Below are positions 20,301 through 31,560 of a DNA stretch of 64,000 nt, in pieces. The stretch is from Leptasterias polaris (taxonomy: Eukaryota > Echinodermata > Asteroidea > Forcipulatida > Asteriidae). The position numbers and the translations under genes are program-made. The notes below the pieces were generated by a model. The model was not told the origin of the DNA, searched no databases, and was given only the letters and a program-made list of their open reading frames with translations. The stretch is from positions 5,618,501 through 5,682,500 of the forward strand of contig JAZGTN010000003.1 in assembly GCA_037783415.1 (NCBI GenBank). Reading direction: 5' to 3'. The first letter of the stretch is position 1; every line of letters starts with the position of its first letter.

Positions 20301-23300
20301 TCTTTATTTTAATTTTATTTTATTACTTTTTTGTTTGGTGTTTTTTTTGGGGGGGGACTTCTGTTCGAGTGGAAAATAGTGAGTTAAAGTATGAAAATAT
20401 TGGGGGGGGGGTGTTACCCTCCGCCTCCATCATATCGGCATGGTGTATGTTACAGAGCTTGGCTAATTCCATGAGGAATGAGAGTTGGTGGGTGGGAGGA
20501 AGGTGTAGACAGGATAACCTCTCTTTTTGTTCTTTTGTTCTTTTTTACCTATATTAGGCTTAAATACAATACATTGTTTATTTATGTTGTGCTTTTGCAT
20601 CAATTGCTTCTTTCACAGTGAAACTTAGCATATGGGAGACATACGTTGACAAATTTACATCCTCTTTGGAGAGCATTCCTGAGGTATGTATGCAATAAAA
20701 CTAGTCGACTGTAAACTGTCTGCATTTTTGAGAAGCTTTTTACGAGTCTAGTATTCAGATTTCCCAAACTTAATCTACACCCCCATCTTCAACTAATTTA
20801 CTTGTTACTGTCCAGTCCGTATTTAGAAGGTAAAATGTGGCCAGCACACAATAGACCCCTTGCACATGACTTCACAAGCCCAAACAGTGCCTTCACTGAT
20901 GTCATTGAAGACCCATCATTGGCGAGAGTTTCTGTTGTTTGACCTCGGCGATGGCAGTTGATGCAAGGGGTCTATAGAAGTTTCCAAAACTGAGAATATT
21001 CTTCGTACAGCTGCTCCCTCAATCTGAGTTTATCTGCCCTACTTGTCCTGCTTCCAACCCGACTCAATGTACCTAAATCTTGTACCACCCACTATGACCA
21101 TCGAGCATTTTCTCACATTGCAACTGTCTTATGGAACAAGCTACCCAGCGACATCAGAAACATTCACTCTTTCAACACACCTCAAACTCATATTAAGAAA
21201 CTTCTGTTTACTACAAGTCATTAACATTCCTTTTTTGGTGTAATTTTCTGCAGAGAGTTTGAAACTTTGTAGTATCTTTTCTGTAGCGCCTTGAGTAGCC
21301 TTTTATTAGAACGTGTTTTATGTAAGTTTGTATTATCCCCTTATTTAGAGTCTTAAGCGCGGCCACCGCCTGAAGATGTCCCGCGTGGAGGTGATGCAGA
21401 AGACGGGGGAGCTGTTCTCTCTCAGACATCGGATCAATCTCAGCTCCGATCTCCTCATCTCACCCGACTTCTACTGGGACAGGGACGACTTGGATGCACT
21501 GTACAATAAGACCTGTCAGTTCTACAGCATCGGGAGAAGGACGAGGGTAAACTATCTTTGAATATTGGGGTGTTTTTTTACGGGGCATTCAGGTTGGCTT
21601 TGTGGTTTTTACACTGCTTTTTACTTTCACCTCTGTGGACCCCAGTTGGAATTCCCATACCTGCCAACTGTTCAGATTTAATTGGAATTGTCAAGATTTT
21701 TTAGATTACAGGCCGCGAATAATCAGAACATTCCTATTTCTGACAAGAGACAGCAATGACAAAGTTCAAAAAACTCTGGCAAAAGATACAGTAGAAATTT
21801 ATTATGGGAAACAGTGTTTTTTGTACATTATTTTAAATACACACATCATTTAGTATGTGTATGTGTAATAAGCTTTACTCGCATGACTTCTTTCGTCGCT
21901 ATCTTTGGACTTGTAAAACTGGTGTTCCTATTTTTGAGGTTTCAATTTTGGCAGGTATGAATTCCCCTTCGGACCAGAGCCTTGCATGTCGGTTGGGTTT
22001 CCAGTTCATACCTGATTGAGTAGGTTTTGGGGGTTTCCCTCCCACATCTTACACTGAGATTTCTTTAACTGTCTTCACTTCCCAGGTATCTTCAGGCCTA
22101 CATTGCAAGGCACTTTCAATGGTCCCTTGCCTGCATTACCAGAAAGAACGATTTCATCCAGCAACTTTGTATAGCAAGATATTTAGACTGAACTTATTTT
22201 GTGCACAATGAACGCTAATATTGAGTTCTGATTTTTGAGTAGCAACCGTTATAACAATTATTTGGGGCCAGTTAAACTTAGACTTATATTTTACTTTTTC
22301 AAAACGCTTGCCAAGAACCCCAAGAGCTGTCACTTACAGTCATATCCAGTTTCAATCATTCTTGTCACACAGGTAACTAATGAGAAACTCAACCACTGCT
22401 CAGAACTTGTAGAACTCATGAGGACTCACCTGAGTGAGCGTCACTCATTGAAACTGGAATGGATGATCATACTTCTCATAGGTGTTGAGGTGCGTGAGTA
22501 GGCACGCTCCAGGAGCCCGACTAAAAGTTCATTCTTCCATTAAATTTTACAAGTCTAGTTCCATGACTCTCGGGGTATTTAGTGCGAGTCACTTTCAAGG
22601 GAGACATATTGCAATATGTGCATTTGAAGAAGTGACGCTCAATTTGAGTTCATCAGATGAATTCCAGTGTTGCTATGTCGCATGGTTTGGGGCAAGTTTT
22701 TGCATAGCAGCCGACAAATCAGCAAAGACCAGTATCCTTGTGCCACACACTTCATTGAGAATTGTGCATGGGTGTTTGTTATCTCTTATTTAACTAAGGC
22801 CGTGTCCGCATTTGCACCTATGGCTATGGCTGCGACTGTTCCTAAGGGTGTTAATAAGCGCGTCCTATAGATGATGTGACCTCTGTTTACATTCAAACCG
22901 CCCTCTGTTGACAAGTCTGTTGTCCAAGTCATGTTCCGCCGGGCAAAAAGACGCGTAGTCATGGTAATATTGCGTGTACTTTCTAGCTGGCTGTCAAGTA
23001 CACGAAGGTTTTGCCCGGCGACATGCGCGCGCATCATGTTATGATTTTCAAATGACGTCAGAGGTCACATCGTCTATACTTCAACGCATGTTGACACCAT
23101 GATTCAGCCATGATTCAATTTGGACAAGGCCTAAGAAAAGCTTGCCACTTCTTAGAATATAAAGCAAACAGACCACAAGCGAAACTGTGTATTTAAACAA
23201 TTTGGGTGCTCTGCCAACTGAGTTTTCTATTTAGAATTTATTTAGGACCACCGGTTCTTTTCAGAACCAACAGTTACTCAAAAGAGATTTTAACATGGTG

Positions 23301-23610
23301 TTACCGCAAACCTCTCTTAGTTATACTCGAGTTATACTCCCACCATGCAAAGCTTCAAATTCTACTTATTTAGAATTTAGTATATCCAATCTTGTAGTTT
23401 AGTTGTTAAGACATCTGGGAAAGTATTCCTTGTGGTTTGTTATTTGATAAAGTATTTTTTAGTTAGATTTGATTTTTCTTTGTTTTCATCTGTCAGGTTG
23501 TATTTGAAGTAATCCATTACATTCAGCGGTATCTGGATGACGGTACTCGGGCTCTACCACCAGAGGTTGCTAGCCACAATACCAACCAAGCACTGGATGG
23601 ACGCAGGTGA
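14336..23610 (+). CDS. RMND1: RMND1 homologue, mitochondrial DUF155 protein, nine coding exons
   Basis: RMND1 is an inner-membrane mitochondrial protein that supports translation in the organelle. Coding exons: 14336-14839, 17518-17626, 18482-18606, 19500-19600, 20034-20140, 20619-20683, 21349-21546, 22373-22489, 23497-23610. Every junction has GT-AG and matching phase; the frame totals 1440 bases, 479 residues (human about 449). The first exon encodes a basic, Ser/Arg-rich N-terminus without acidic residues, as expected for mitochondrial import. The DUF155 region starts near residue 230 ([13 protein letters not shown]) and contains [58 protein letters not shown] and [20 protein letters not shown], the last a likely membrane anchor. 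The ATG at 14336 is preferred: the reading frame extends upstream only through a likely acceptor (TTGACAG, ending 14307), which suggests a 5' noncoding exon. Introns hold many transposons. Confidence 0.95.
14913..16430. mobile_element. family A MITE split by the 15.0-kb foldback element
   Basis: The left part (14913-15037) shows AGTTGTCAAAGACCAGTCCG and AAATAACAAACCTGCGG; the right part (16306-16430) continues with TTCAACATCAAG and TTGTTTCACTCATTTCTC as in the uninterrupted copies. The foldback element inserted later. Confidence 0.75.
15038..16305. mobile_element. foldback DNA transposon with ~400-bp inverted repeats and 9-bp target duplication
   Basis: Arms 15038-15440 and 15910-16305 are near-perfect inverted copies, starting TAGACCCAGTAACTGGGGCG. 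The 469-bp centre is AT-rich with TTATTA runs and a 13-base G tract and has no recognisable transposase. ATGTTTTCA occurs directly before (15029-15037) and after (16306-16314). Length and 9-bp duplication fit a non-autonomous Mutator-like element; the superfamily is inference. Lies in RMND1 intron 1. The open frames in its arms (about 139 codons) mirror each other and are not genes. Confidence 0.9.
16606..17419. repeat. minisatellite, 37-bp unit x 22
   Basis: Lies in RMND1 intron 1 and ends about 100 bases before the acceptor of exon 2. Units begin GGAAGTGCTCATATAGTAAG and end CCTAAGCCGGCTTAATT; the core TAAGCCGGCTTA is a perfect palindrome. Units are almost identical; the main variant changes GCCGGC to GCCAGC (near 17003, 17297, 17334 and 17371). 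Homogeneity implies recent amplification or gene-conversion-like turnover. Confidence 0.97.
17655..18340 (+). repeat. family D SINE interrupted by a palindromic MITE
   Basis: In RMND1 intron 2, right after exon 2. Head TTGTGGCTGAGCGGTCTAAG, then an insertion (17703-17953), then GGGTTTGAATCTACC, CAAGACACTTGGCTATAATT and AAATGGGTACCTGTGAGG. Confidence 0.8.
17703..17953. mobile_element. family F MITE inside a family D SINE
   Basis: Starts GGGCCCTATTTCATGGCTCT and ends AGAGCCATGAAATTGGGCC. Splits the SINE at 17655-18340 between its A-box and B-box regions. Confidence 0.75.
19019..19163. mobile_element. family I MITE, about 40-bp inverted ends
   Basis: Left end TAAGGCCATATTTGAATTGG, right end GCCAATTCGCACACAGCCTA; inner GGCTACGACTG and TAGCCGTAGCC continue the pairing. 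In RMND1 intron 3. Confidence 0.75.
19175..19480 (+). mobile_element. LINE 3'-end fragment (reverse transcriptase C-terminus), decayed
   Basis: In RMND1 intron 3. Frameshifted translation still shows the pattern [17 protein letters not shown], typical of the last residues of CR1/L2 reverse transcriptases (W-N-x-LP ... FKxxLKxxL). An AT-rich tail with TATTATTATT follows near 19455. Confidence 0.55.
19660..19835. mobile_element. decayed family A2 fragment
   Basis: In RMND1 intron 4. ACATTGGTAAGATGGGAAAT, TTCACAGATTTGCTCATAAC and CCTCGAAATATTTTTGTC follow the order of the A2 copy at 63.0 kb. Confidence 0.5.
19840..20010 (+). repeat. family B dispersed repeat with tRNA-Asn-like core
   Basis: In RMND1 intron 4, ending close to exon 5. 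Shows GATAGCTCAGTTGGTGGAGC, GCACGTTAATCCGGAGG and GTTCAAGTCCCGCTCTAGTC, then CCCTTGTGGTTTATTACTTG. Confidence 0.75.
20850..20976. mobile_element. MITE with AATAGACCCC ends (family J-like)
   Basis: AATAGACCCCTTGCACATGA pairs with TTGATGCAAGGGGTCTAT. In RMND1 intron 6. Confidence 0.75.
21005..21310 (+). mobile_element. LINE 3'-end fragment (reverse transcriptase C-terminus)
   Basis: In RMND1 intron 6, just before exon 7. Translation contains [20 protein letters not shown] followed by [13 protein letters not shown], the C-terminal signature of L2/CR1-like reverse transcriptases. It is 5'-truncated and noncoding in its present state. Confidence 0.65.
21590..22150 (+). repeat. family E SINE, decayed or interrupted
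   Basis: In RMND1 intron 7. TTTCACCTCTGTGGACCCCA at the head, and GGTTTCCAGTTCATACCTG, TTTCCCTCCCACATCTTAC and GTATCTTCAGGCCTAC further on; the middle part is unrelated. Confidence 0.6.
22795..23134. mobile_element. family I-like MITE
   Basis: Left end TAAGGCCGTGTCCGCATTTG, right end CAATTTGGACAAGGCCTA; GATGATGTGACCTCTG pairs with CAGAGGTCACATCGTC further in. In RMND1 intron 8. Confidence 0.75.
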
Positions 23611-23660
23611 TATTCACTCCAAGATTGGGAAAAATACAACTGCTTTAAGTTGTTACAGCC

Positions 23661-23666
23661 AATAAA
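23661..23666 (+). other. RMND1 polyadenylation signal AATAAA
   Basis: AATAAA lies 51 bases after the RMND1 stop codon, in a plausible place for 3' end formation. A short 3' UTR is inferred. Confidence 0.6.
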
Positions 23667-23946
23667 ATGGATTTTGATCATTTTAAAAAATAACCCGGAA
23701 AAAGAAAAGTGTAATTTCTATCTGAAAGCCTCCTTGTTTATGGTAATGTTAGTAAGCATCCTGTAAAACTATTTCGTCAGAAATGCCTTGTTGATTAGAG
23801 ATCAATGAAACATTTGAGTGTTGGTTTTCGTTTAAGATTGCTGCGGCCAGAGATGCGGTTGGTACTCCCTGACACCTCACTAAATGTGGGTGGATTTGTA
23901 GTTCATGTGAAAATACTATGAAAGTTTTTGGTTGTTTTCTCAACAA

Positions 23947-24232
23947 CAGGGATGAGATTTTCCAGACTTTTGTCTGAATTCAGACTTTTTATGTCAGCCT
24001 GGTGAATAAAAAAAGCCTTTCATTTTTCCTCATAAAAGAAAGACTGTCCTTTAATCTACTTCACTAGTGCTTAGGACACTGTTCCTAAAAGCCCTTTGAA
24101 TTCCAAACCCTCCCTAGGGGTTAACAAAAGGTAGAAACGCCATCATTTCAACATACAGTAGGCCCTACATCCTAAAATTTGGATCCGACATGTAGTTTCA
24201 GACTTTTTTGCCAGCAATGACTCTCATCCCTG
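23947..24232. mobile_element. family H element (CAGGGATGAGA ends)
   Basis: Same ends and interior as 55161-55451, including CACTAGTGCTTAGGACACTG and CAAACCCTCCCTAGGGGTTA. Lies between RMND1 and TEKT1. Confidence 0.75.
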
Positions 24233-24499
24233 TAACAAGTAGACACTTTATTCAGCTGAAACTTTAACATGTGACCTTTATTGTATCTTTCTTGATAATT
24301 TTGCCTATAAATCGGCATTACGATGACAAAAACCAAACAATGACAATACCTATAAAATGTTCTCTGTACATGTATTCAGTAATAACGGCTTCCGAATAAA
24401 CAACACAAAATGTAATGTTCACTTTGTGAAGGGGTTTACAGCAGATATTTACTGAAGACAAAAATGTGATAAGCAATTATTTTAGCTGTGGGCAACTAA

Positions 24500-24645
24500 T
24501 CATAGCAAAATTATGCCTACCAGAACAAGGTTACCAGCCAAAATACCATGTCACATGTTCAGTTTGTGACTGGTATCCTGCCCATTTCGGCTTAGCAGAA
24601 AATTGTTAAGCAATATTTTCTGCTAAAGCAGCTCTATAAGGCGGG
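24500..24645. mobile_element. family F MITE
   Basis: CCTACCAGAACAAGGTTACC, AAAATACCATGTCACATG, TTAGCAGAAAATTGTTAAGC and GCTAAAGCAGCTCTAT; outer ends are lost. Between RMND1 and TEKT1. Confidence 0.7.
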
Positions 24646-25758
24646 ATTCAAGTGGGAATCCAAAATGGCATGATCCGAATTTCAAAGTGAGTTTATTTTT
24701 GTATGAGTTAAAATAAATGCTGCCGAAAAACTGTAGATGTTTGTGTAAACAGTGTACTTTATTAACAACAAATACATTCTCTTTACACGTTTCCTAAAGA
24801 CATTACACAGCAAGTGAAATGCACAGAACAGATTGACATTTCGTTGTATAACAGAGTGTTCAAATATTAGTTACACTTTGTGGTTGAGCAAATTTGTCTA
24901 CCATACTCTTTAGAGATTCCGTCTCAAAAACACTTGACCCTCTTGTGATTGAACCACCCTCTTGTTGATTAACTACACGCTAACCTCTAAAGTAAGCCAA
25001 GTGGTTCAAAATTACCAAAACATTTTAAGAGGAAGCAAAAAGATAAATGCATATGCTTTATTGGACGGGTGGATCGGTTGTCAAGACACGGCTTTAGACT
25101 TTTGGAAACTTAATATTTTTTATCTTATTAACATCAATTTTTACCTTGTATTATTTTAACACTTATTTTTTGTACAACTTTTTATGTGAACAAATTCATT
25201 ATTAGATTGTTAACAATTTACGCTTTCAGTGAACTGAAACTTCGGCTAGTGAGTACGGAAGAAACTAAAAAAAGTTGGACGGAATATTTGTTTGTATTTA
25301 ATTAGAGAGGGTACCCAAACAATTTTACAAAGTAGAAAAGTACTGAAATGCTTGCACACAGTGTTTGGAAAAATAATCAATTCCGACAAAGTGGTTAAAA
25401 AAAAAATTTGGTATGACTGTTTCCAGTAAGTTACAAAGTGATCAAGGGCCAATTTCATGATCTTGGTAATAAGCACATTTTACTTTCTTGAGTAGTCTGC
25501 TCAATGTAAACAATTCTTAATACCCCCTCCTTCATTGATTTGCAAGTACAGATATATAATGTTTCACTGGCTCTCCACTCAATTTTGATCTGCAAGTAAT
25601 TTTTTAAGAACAAATATGTGCAATTTCCTCACAATCAAAGCCGATTATTTATCTGCTTTTGAGTGTAATCAGAGGGTAAGCTCGGCACTTATTCCTATCA
25701 ATGAAGCTGGCCCTGATCATCATTTAGAAGATAAATATCAAATTAATGCTGAGACGTC

Positions 25759-28700
25759 TCAGAATTTCTTGATGTTGATGCTCTGTCTGAGACCCATGCA
25801 CTTGATGTTGTCGATGTGGATGGACTTTGACTTCACGTCAATGTCCTCCTCCAGTGTCTGCTGCTGACGAATCAAGCCCTTCAGTTGATCCTGGGCGCCG
25901 GCTAGCGTCTGCTGGAGTTGAGACACGCTGGAGTCGATCTCGGCCACCTCGTTGATGAGGCGGTACTGGACGGGGTCGCGGCACAGCTCCACGTTGGGTC
26001 TGTTTGTGCGGGCGTCCAGACGGGTCTGAGAGAGCATCATGGGACCCCTCTTGTCCTGAATGGCCTTGGTCAGCCTCTGGATGTTCTTCTCCATCTCTTC
26101 GATTTGACCGAAGATCTGCAAGTAAAGAACCAAAACCATACAGTAAATATTTAGAGTGAAGTGTCTCCTGAAGCAGTACGTCAACCTCAAATTTCTAAAT
26201 AAATAAAAATCTTATTAATTAGTTTTTATTTAGCGCTTTATCTACCGGCATCGCAAATGCTTAAAGTTTTTACTTCCAGACAGGTTTTTGAAATTTTTGA
26301 ATCATGAGACCCATTTATGTAACACTTTTATAAGGGTTTACAAGGTGCTGCAGCGCATGCAGCCACTGCCAGAAACACAGCAGCAAACCCCTTCTCCTTG
26401 CCTCCTTGCGATAAGTTTAGCCAGGGTTTTTTAATTTGCGCTGTGAAAGTATTTCATGAAGTGATGTTGTGTTCTCTTTTACTTCTAAAATAGGCATTGA
26501 CATTTCAGCATGGGCAAGGAATTTGAACTCAAGAAAGAAGAACTGAGTAGGAAGAAGTGTAGGTTCAAGGAAAAACCGAGATTGAGTTTAAAGTAGAGTT
26601 GGGACGTTTCAAACCGATGAACTCTGCTTGCCTTCAAGAGAATGTGAACTCAACCTGGTATTTGAGAAGTTTCTCAGACACTCCATCAAACTCGCTTTCT
26701 AATATTGAACAGAACAACTTACCTTAGAAAGGTGTGTCTCCAGATCACTCTTGGTTACTTCGGTCTCGTCGATACGCTTCTTGAAGGCGAGGTTGGTGTC
26801 GCTGACCTGTTTGTTCATGTCGTCCTTGGTGGTATCCAGCAAGCTGTCGATCACAGCACGTAGATCCACAGCATTCTTGCGATCTCTCTCAGTCTTCAGG
26901 ATGTTCTCGTTGGTAAATTGCCGCCAGTCTTCTGGGGTCACAGAGCTATGAAAAAACAGTCCAAAATAAGGAACATGATAAAAGCAAGCCTCGTCTTTTT
27001 TAAGTCCCATTTTTGATTGATACAATTTTCTACAAGAAACTTAAATTTGAAATTCCCCCAGCCATGAGCTTGTTTTTCTCTAATTGCACTATCCAAAAAC
27101 TAATTTGGACATCACCTACTAGATAAAAGAAATTATGTTCTCCAAACTTTTGACCATTCCAACCTGATCATAACTTCAATATTTAATCCATTTTATGCAT
27201 TGCACTTTCGCTTTGGAAGTCAACAGTTTACAGCATTTTAGATGTTTCAGATTACTGTGAAAAGAAAGTGTTTCAGCTTCAACTAAAGATGCTTTTTCTT
27301 GAATCAAATCTAGAAACCAGTCTGGACTGGCAGAAACTTTGGATCCATATTTTGTTGACAAAATTTAGGAAGAGTGATGGCGTACATACTTGCTTTCAAT
27401 TTTGGCAGCCCCTGACTTGAAGGTGAGCTCTGGGTGATCGTCTCTGAGTTCCCTACAGTCCTGATCGATGTCCAAGGCGCCAAACTTATCGGTCAGGTCC
27501 TTCTCAAGAGTGTAGCGACGTGACCTCATGACCCTGATCTGCTCTGTCGTCTGGTCCAGGGTGCGCTGTAATAGAGCCATGACACCTTGAATGGTCTCGC
27601 GTTCCTTTAGGAGATTCTTCTCCACATCGTCATGGACGAGATCGATGGCTTCACGTCCCTCCCTTGGAAAACGGATTTAATCAATGTTATACAGGTTTTG
27701 ATTAAATGGTGTAAAATCAATCATTGGAGTCTGATGACTTGTCCAGCTTTATTGAGGCAGAAAGGTTTGCCCTCTCTATTCACTTATTATATATTTTTTA
27801 TGCAGCTGCTCCAAACCCTCGGAATAATCTTCCATATGAAATCTGTCATGCAACTTCTCCAACTGAATTCAAATCATCGTACAAAACTCGCCTTTTCCAG
27901 ACTTTTTATTTTTCTTCAGCTGTTGATTTTCATCTACTGTTTTGTATTGATGTACTAATTGTTGTTAAGTGTAGTGGTACCTCTTTTAAGTAAGAACGCA
28001 ACCAGTGTGAATGGTGAGAATGTCTGTTTATTTGGGTAGAGTATGCAGGGGAATGACAAATATAATCAGCTTTGAGTAGCCTCAAGTAGAAAGGTGGAAG
28101 GGTAGGGTATTATGCACATTGGGGAGCTGAGTTCCAAAAAACTTAACAAGTTTCTTGACTTATTTTTTTCTAGCCTACACTGACCGGGTTAATTTACCTG
28201 TACAGTAGACATTGATTGGCGATTGCTAGAGGCTCTCTGCACGCTTCCAGTGCATTGGCTAGTCTGGTCTTGTAAGCGAGTAACATGTCAATCTCTTTCT
28301 TAGTGTCGTCCACTTTTCTGTTGAGTTCCTCCTTCCAAAATGTGACATCATGGACTCTTTGCTCTAAAAGAAAAACAAACAAATAAACCACAATAAATTT
28401 GAAGTTTTGTTGAAACTCTTCCTTTGGGATGATTCATTCATTCTCATTATCTCAAAATGAACTGTACACTGAAGTGTTTAATAACATTTGAATAAACAAT
28501 GCCGTTTTCAGATTCAATTTGTGACTGAATATTGACACAAATGTTCAAATTATTTCAGGGGTCGATTTCACAAAAGCTAAGACTGATCTTAGAATGTGTG
28601 TATCAATATTTATTTGCTAGGCAATGTGTGGTGTCACAATACAAATCACTATTGCAATATACTGACATCTCATCTTAAATTAAGACGAATCTTACTTTTT

Positions 28701-29106
28701 GTGTGAAATCAAGCCCAGGGTGACACAAATCCTTTAGGTTTACTTTTCACAGCATGTGGCCAGCACTGGGACAAAATGAACAATGACAAACATTGCTATA
28801 TTTTAACCAAACTAAAAAAACAGCATAGCCTGGTTTACAGTGGGAGACAATTAACAACTAACTTTCAATATAAAAAAAATCTTTACAGAGAGAATTTACA
28901 AAAATGTGATGCGTACCAAATTTCTTGTTGACATCTCGCTGCGTTCTCTTTGTTACCTCGTCCGTCTCATCGATAAGGCGATCACTCTCGTCGATCAGAC
29001 GCTCGGCGCTCGCTCGTTGCTTCTCAGCATTGTTGTAGTTGGTTTTGTTGGAGTAGGCCCATTCTTGGTGAGTGAACTTTGGTGGGGCACTGATCAGTTT
29101 AGCCAT
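25759..29106 (-). CDS. TEKT1: tektin-1, five coding exons
   Basis: Tektins are coiled-coil filament proteins on the inside of ciliary and flagellar doublet microtubules. Coding exons in transcript order: 28917-29106, 28198-28363, 27390-27662, 26723-26945, 25759-26115. Phases agree and the product has 402 residues (human TEKT1 418). The N-terminus MAKLISAPPKFTHQEW and the block IDLVHDDVEKNLLKERETIQ are typical of TEKT1 rather than TEKT2 or TEKT4. The tektin signature nonapeptide RPNVELCRD is at residues 323-331, followed by PVQYRLINEVAEID. Much of the chain has the heptad-like, charged pattern of long coiled coil. The first coding exon continues upstream to a strong acceptor (CTTCTTTCAG, exon edge 29144), so a 5' noncoding exon is expected. 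Sea urchin tektin C1 is probably the same orthology group (remembered, not checked). Confidence 0.95.
26219..26420 (-). repeat. family D-related SINE 3' half
   Basis: Same TTTACAAGGTGCTGC / ACCCATTTATG body as 5810-6204 (minus sense), without a clear tRNA-like head. In TEKT1 intron 4. Confidence 0.6.
27722..27965 (+). mobile_element. LINE 3'-end fragment (reverse transcriptase C-terminus)
   Basis: In TEKT1 intron 2, antisense to the gene. One frame reads PRNNLPYEICHATSPTEFKS followed by SYKTRLFQTFYFSS, a good match to the WNSLPxxIR...FKxxLKTxLF end of CR1/L2 reverse transcriptases. The Trp of the motif is mutated. Confidence 0.65.
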
Positions 29107-29503
29107 TGTGCAAGGAATGTCTTGGACTTGGATACTTAAATTATCTGAAAGAAGACAAATTATGAAAAACAGAAGTTAAATTCTGACCTGATAAAATAAT
29201 CTAAACGTTAAATTTGATAAATTGTTGGTTCTAATTAGCAATTCTAATATGACATGATTGTCAACTGCTAGACTGTCATCATAACTAGGATATAGTTAAA
29301 TGTTTGTTTGTTTGTTGCCATTGGATATTTAAATTACTATGTTTATTGACACTAATACAAATAGACGGATACAAAAAGTGAGGAGTGAATGGCAATCCTG
29401 TGTTGCAATATTAAGTTTGCTCTATTCTGTCTTGACATTGTGTTAAGACAGTTTAGTGATACTCGCACCAGAGTTTTTGAAAATAGCTTTTCGTCAAGAA
29501 CCA

Positions 29504-29879
29504 TTAAAGGCACTGAAAACGTTTTGTAATTGTCAAAGACCAGTATTCTCACTTGGTGTATCCCAACATATGCATAAAATAACAAGCCTGTGAAAATTTG
29601 GGCTCAATTGGTCATTGAAATTGCAAGAAAATGATGAAAGAAAAAACACCCTTGTTGTACAAATTAGTGTGCTTTCAGATAGGAATAAAAGGCTTCTGGC
29701 CAGAAGTCTTTTATTATTTTAGTGAGAAATTACCTCTTTCTCAAAAACTACGTTACTTCAGAGGGAGTCGTTTCTCACAATGTTTTATACTATCAACAGC
29801 TCTCCGTTGCTCGTTACCAAGTAAGTTTTTATGCTAATATATATTTTGAGTAATTACCAAACGTGTACAGTGCCTTTAA
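29504..29879. mobile_element. family A MITE, complete
   Basis: Starts TTAAAGGCACTGAAAACG and ends CGTGTACAGTGCCTTTAA; TTAA at both ends is the likely target duplication, as in piggyBac- or Kolobok-type elements. In the spacer just upstream of TEKT1 coding exon 1, in the putative 5' intron. Confidence 0.8.
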
Positions 29880-30174
29880 GGACTGGAATAAAATACCATC
29901 ATCTGCAGCATGTGCATCATCATTAAAAGCATTCAAAGGAGGGAAATTACACAAATATGTATAAATAAAGGTTGGTTTAACAAAAAAAACTTGATGTGGT
30001 CCCACACGAGATGCACATGTTCAATGTTTTGATGTTTTCCCTGGGATGTTATGCCAACTATATCATGATACCAAATACTGATCATAATACTACTACTATC
30101 ATTCAGCAGCCTTTTCAAAAATTAATTAATAGTAGGCCCCTATTACATAACATGTTACATTAACATTAAACATT

Positions 30175-30320
30175 AATTAAATTGCAATTAGGACAATGTA
30201 TGGCATGCGGAATACTTTCTGTTCATTTCTACCTAACCTTACCCTGAAGGAAAGGTTAGGTAGAATGTACAGAAAACTTCCACATGACTGATGACATTGT
30301 CCTAATTAAATTTAAAATTA
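30175..30320. mobile_element. palindromic element, about 70-bp arms
   Basis: AATTAGGACAATGT pairs with ACATTGTCCTAATT; the centre is a hairpin CTACCTAACCTT / AAGGTTAGGTAG. Upstream of TEKT1. Confidence 0.7.
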
Positions 30321-30347
30321 AGTTAGGTTGAACTACTCTCCTAGCGG

Positions 30348-31031
30348 TCACACTAAAACTTAAAAAGACGACAACTGACGACGCCTGACGACAACAAATT
30401 TTAAATGCACTTTCAAACAATGTTTGAACAAAAACAAACCGTTAAATATATGTGTAAGAGTCATATGTATCCAAATCACCTTCAATCTGTTGAAAAATAT
30501 TTGTTTTTAACTGTAAAAAAGTAACAAAAAGAAGTGCCGCCATGATTCATCAACGCACTTGGACGATACCATTATGCAATGAATAAGTTCTAAGGGCTTG
30601 GTTGTATTTTTTTATTTTTTTTTACAGCTTTTTTTGTTCTTTCCTTTTTTAAGAAATAGAAATATTTACTGGCTGTCATTTTACTACTCTAGTACCATGT
30701 TGATTTTTTCAAATGATACTGTTAAAATAAAGACAACTTAACTTGCCGTTTTCAGCACCCCATGTAGTATAATGCATTAATGCTATCTTCTACGTACGGT
30801 CCAAAAACAACAAGGTGGACAGTACTTGTCGTTTAGTAATTCGTGGTAAAAAAAAACTTTTTTACAATTAAAAACAAAACTTTTTCAACAGATTGAAGGT
30901 GATTTGGATACATATGACTCTTTGAGTCTTACACATATATTTTATGGTTTATGATTTTTGTTCAGACATTTAAAATTTGTTGTCGGCAGTTGTTGTCAGG
31001 CGTCGTCAGTTGTCGGCTTTTACTTAGTGCA
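30348..31031. mobile_element. foldback element, about 170-bp arms
   Basis: GACAACTGACGACGCCTGAC, CATATGTATCCAAATCACC and TTCAATCTGTTGAAAAA in the left arm recur inverted in the right arm (30880-31031). The centre is AT-rich with no coding sign. Lies in the TEKT1 5' intron if the candidate noncoding exon is real. Confidence 0.75.
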
Positions 31032-31485
31032 TCCCACTCCTAGTCCTACTAGTACTGCCTATGACATGAGGGCAACAGCAGAACTATACCTTGTAAAAGA
31101 CTTTATTACTAGTTCTAGGACTAGTTTTGTTAGGAGTAAGATTGAACTTCTACATCAAGTGAAGTTCTACTGACTGGCTGTCCTGGCTGTGTCAGGTGTG
31201 TAGAAGAATGTGAGGAAACAATTCCATCAACATGCCCAGCATTAAATTGATTGTCATAATTAAAAACGTAAATTAAGGCTAGAAAAATCTTGACCCAACA
31301 GTTATATTTTCATACAAATAAAAACATTAACAACCGGTTTCGCGCCAGCCAGAAAACTGACACAGTGACAGCCACTGCAGGCACTGTGAGTGTGACTTTG
31401 TGACACTGACCGACGCTGTTCCTGTGACTTTTTTGTGACACTGAGTCTGACGACACTGAAAAACGGGAAAACAAAGTCGAATTAC

Positions 31486-31560
31486 CTCAGTTCCAGGGGA
31501 ATGCTTTTCTTCCGGTATTCAGGATACAAACTTCGAACTTGCAAAGATAGAGAGTTGTCT
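31486..31560 (-). other. candidate 5' noncoding exon of TEKT1
   Basis: A minus-strand donor (GAACTGAG|GTAATT) at 31484-31485 lies upstream of the TEKT1 exon that begins with an acceptor at 29145-29146. The upstream edge at 31560 is arbitrary. Only position and splice signals support it. Confidence 0.3.

Noticed and set aside
25918..26154. 78-codon ORF on the plus strand inside TEKT1
   Set aside because: It is the antisense shadow of a conserved tektin exon.
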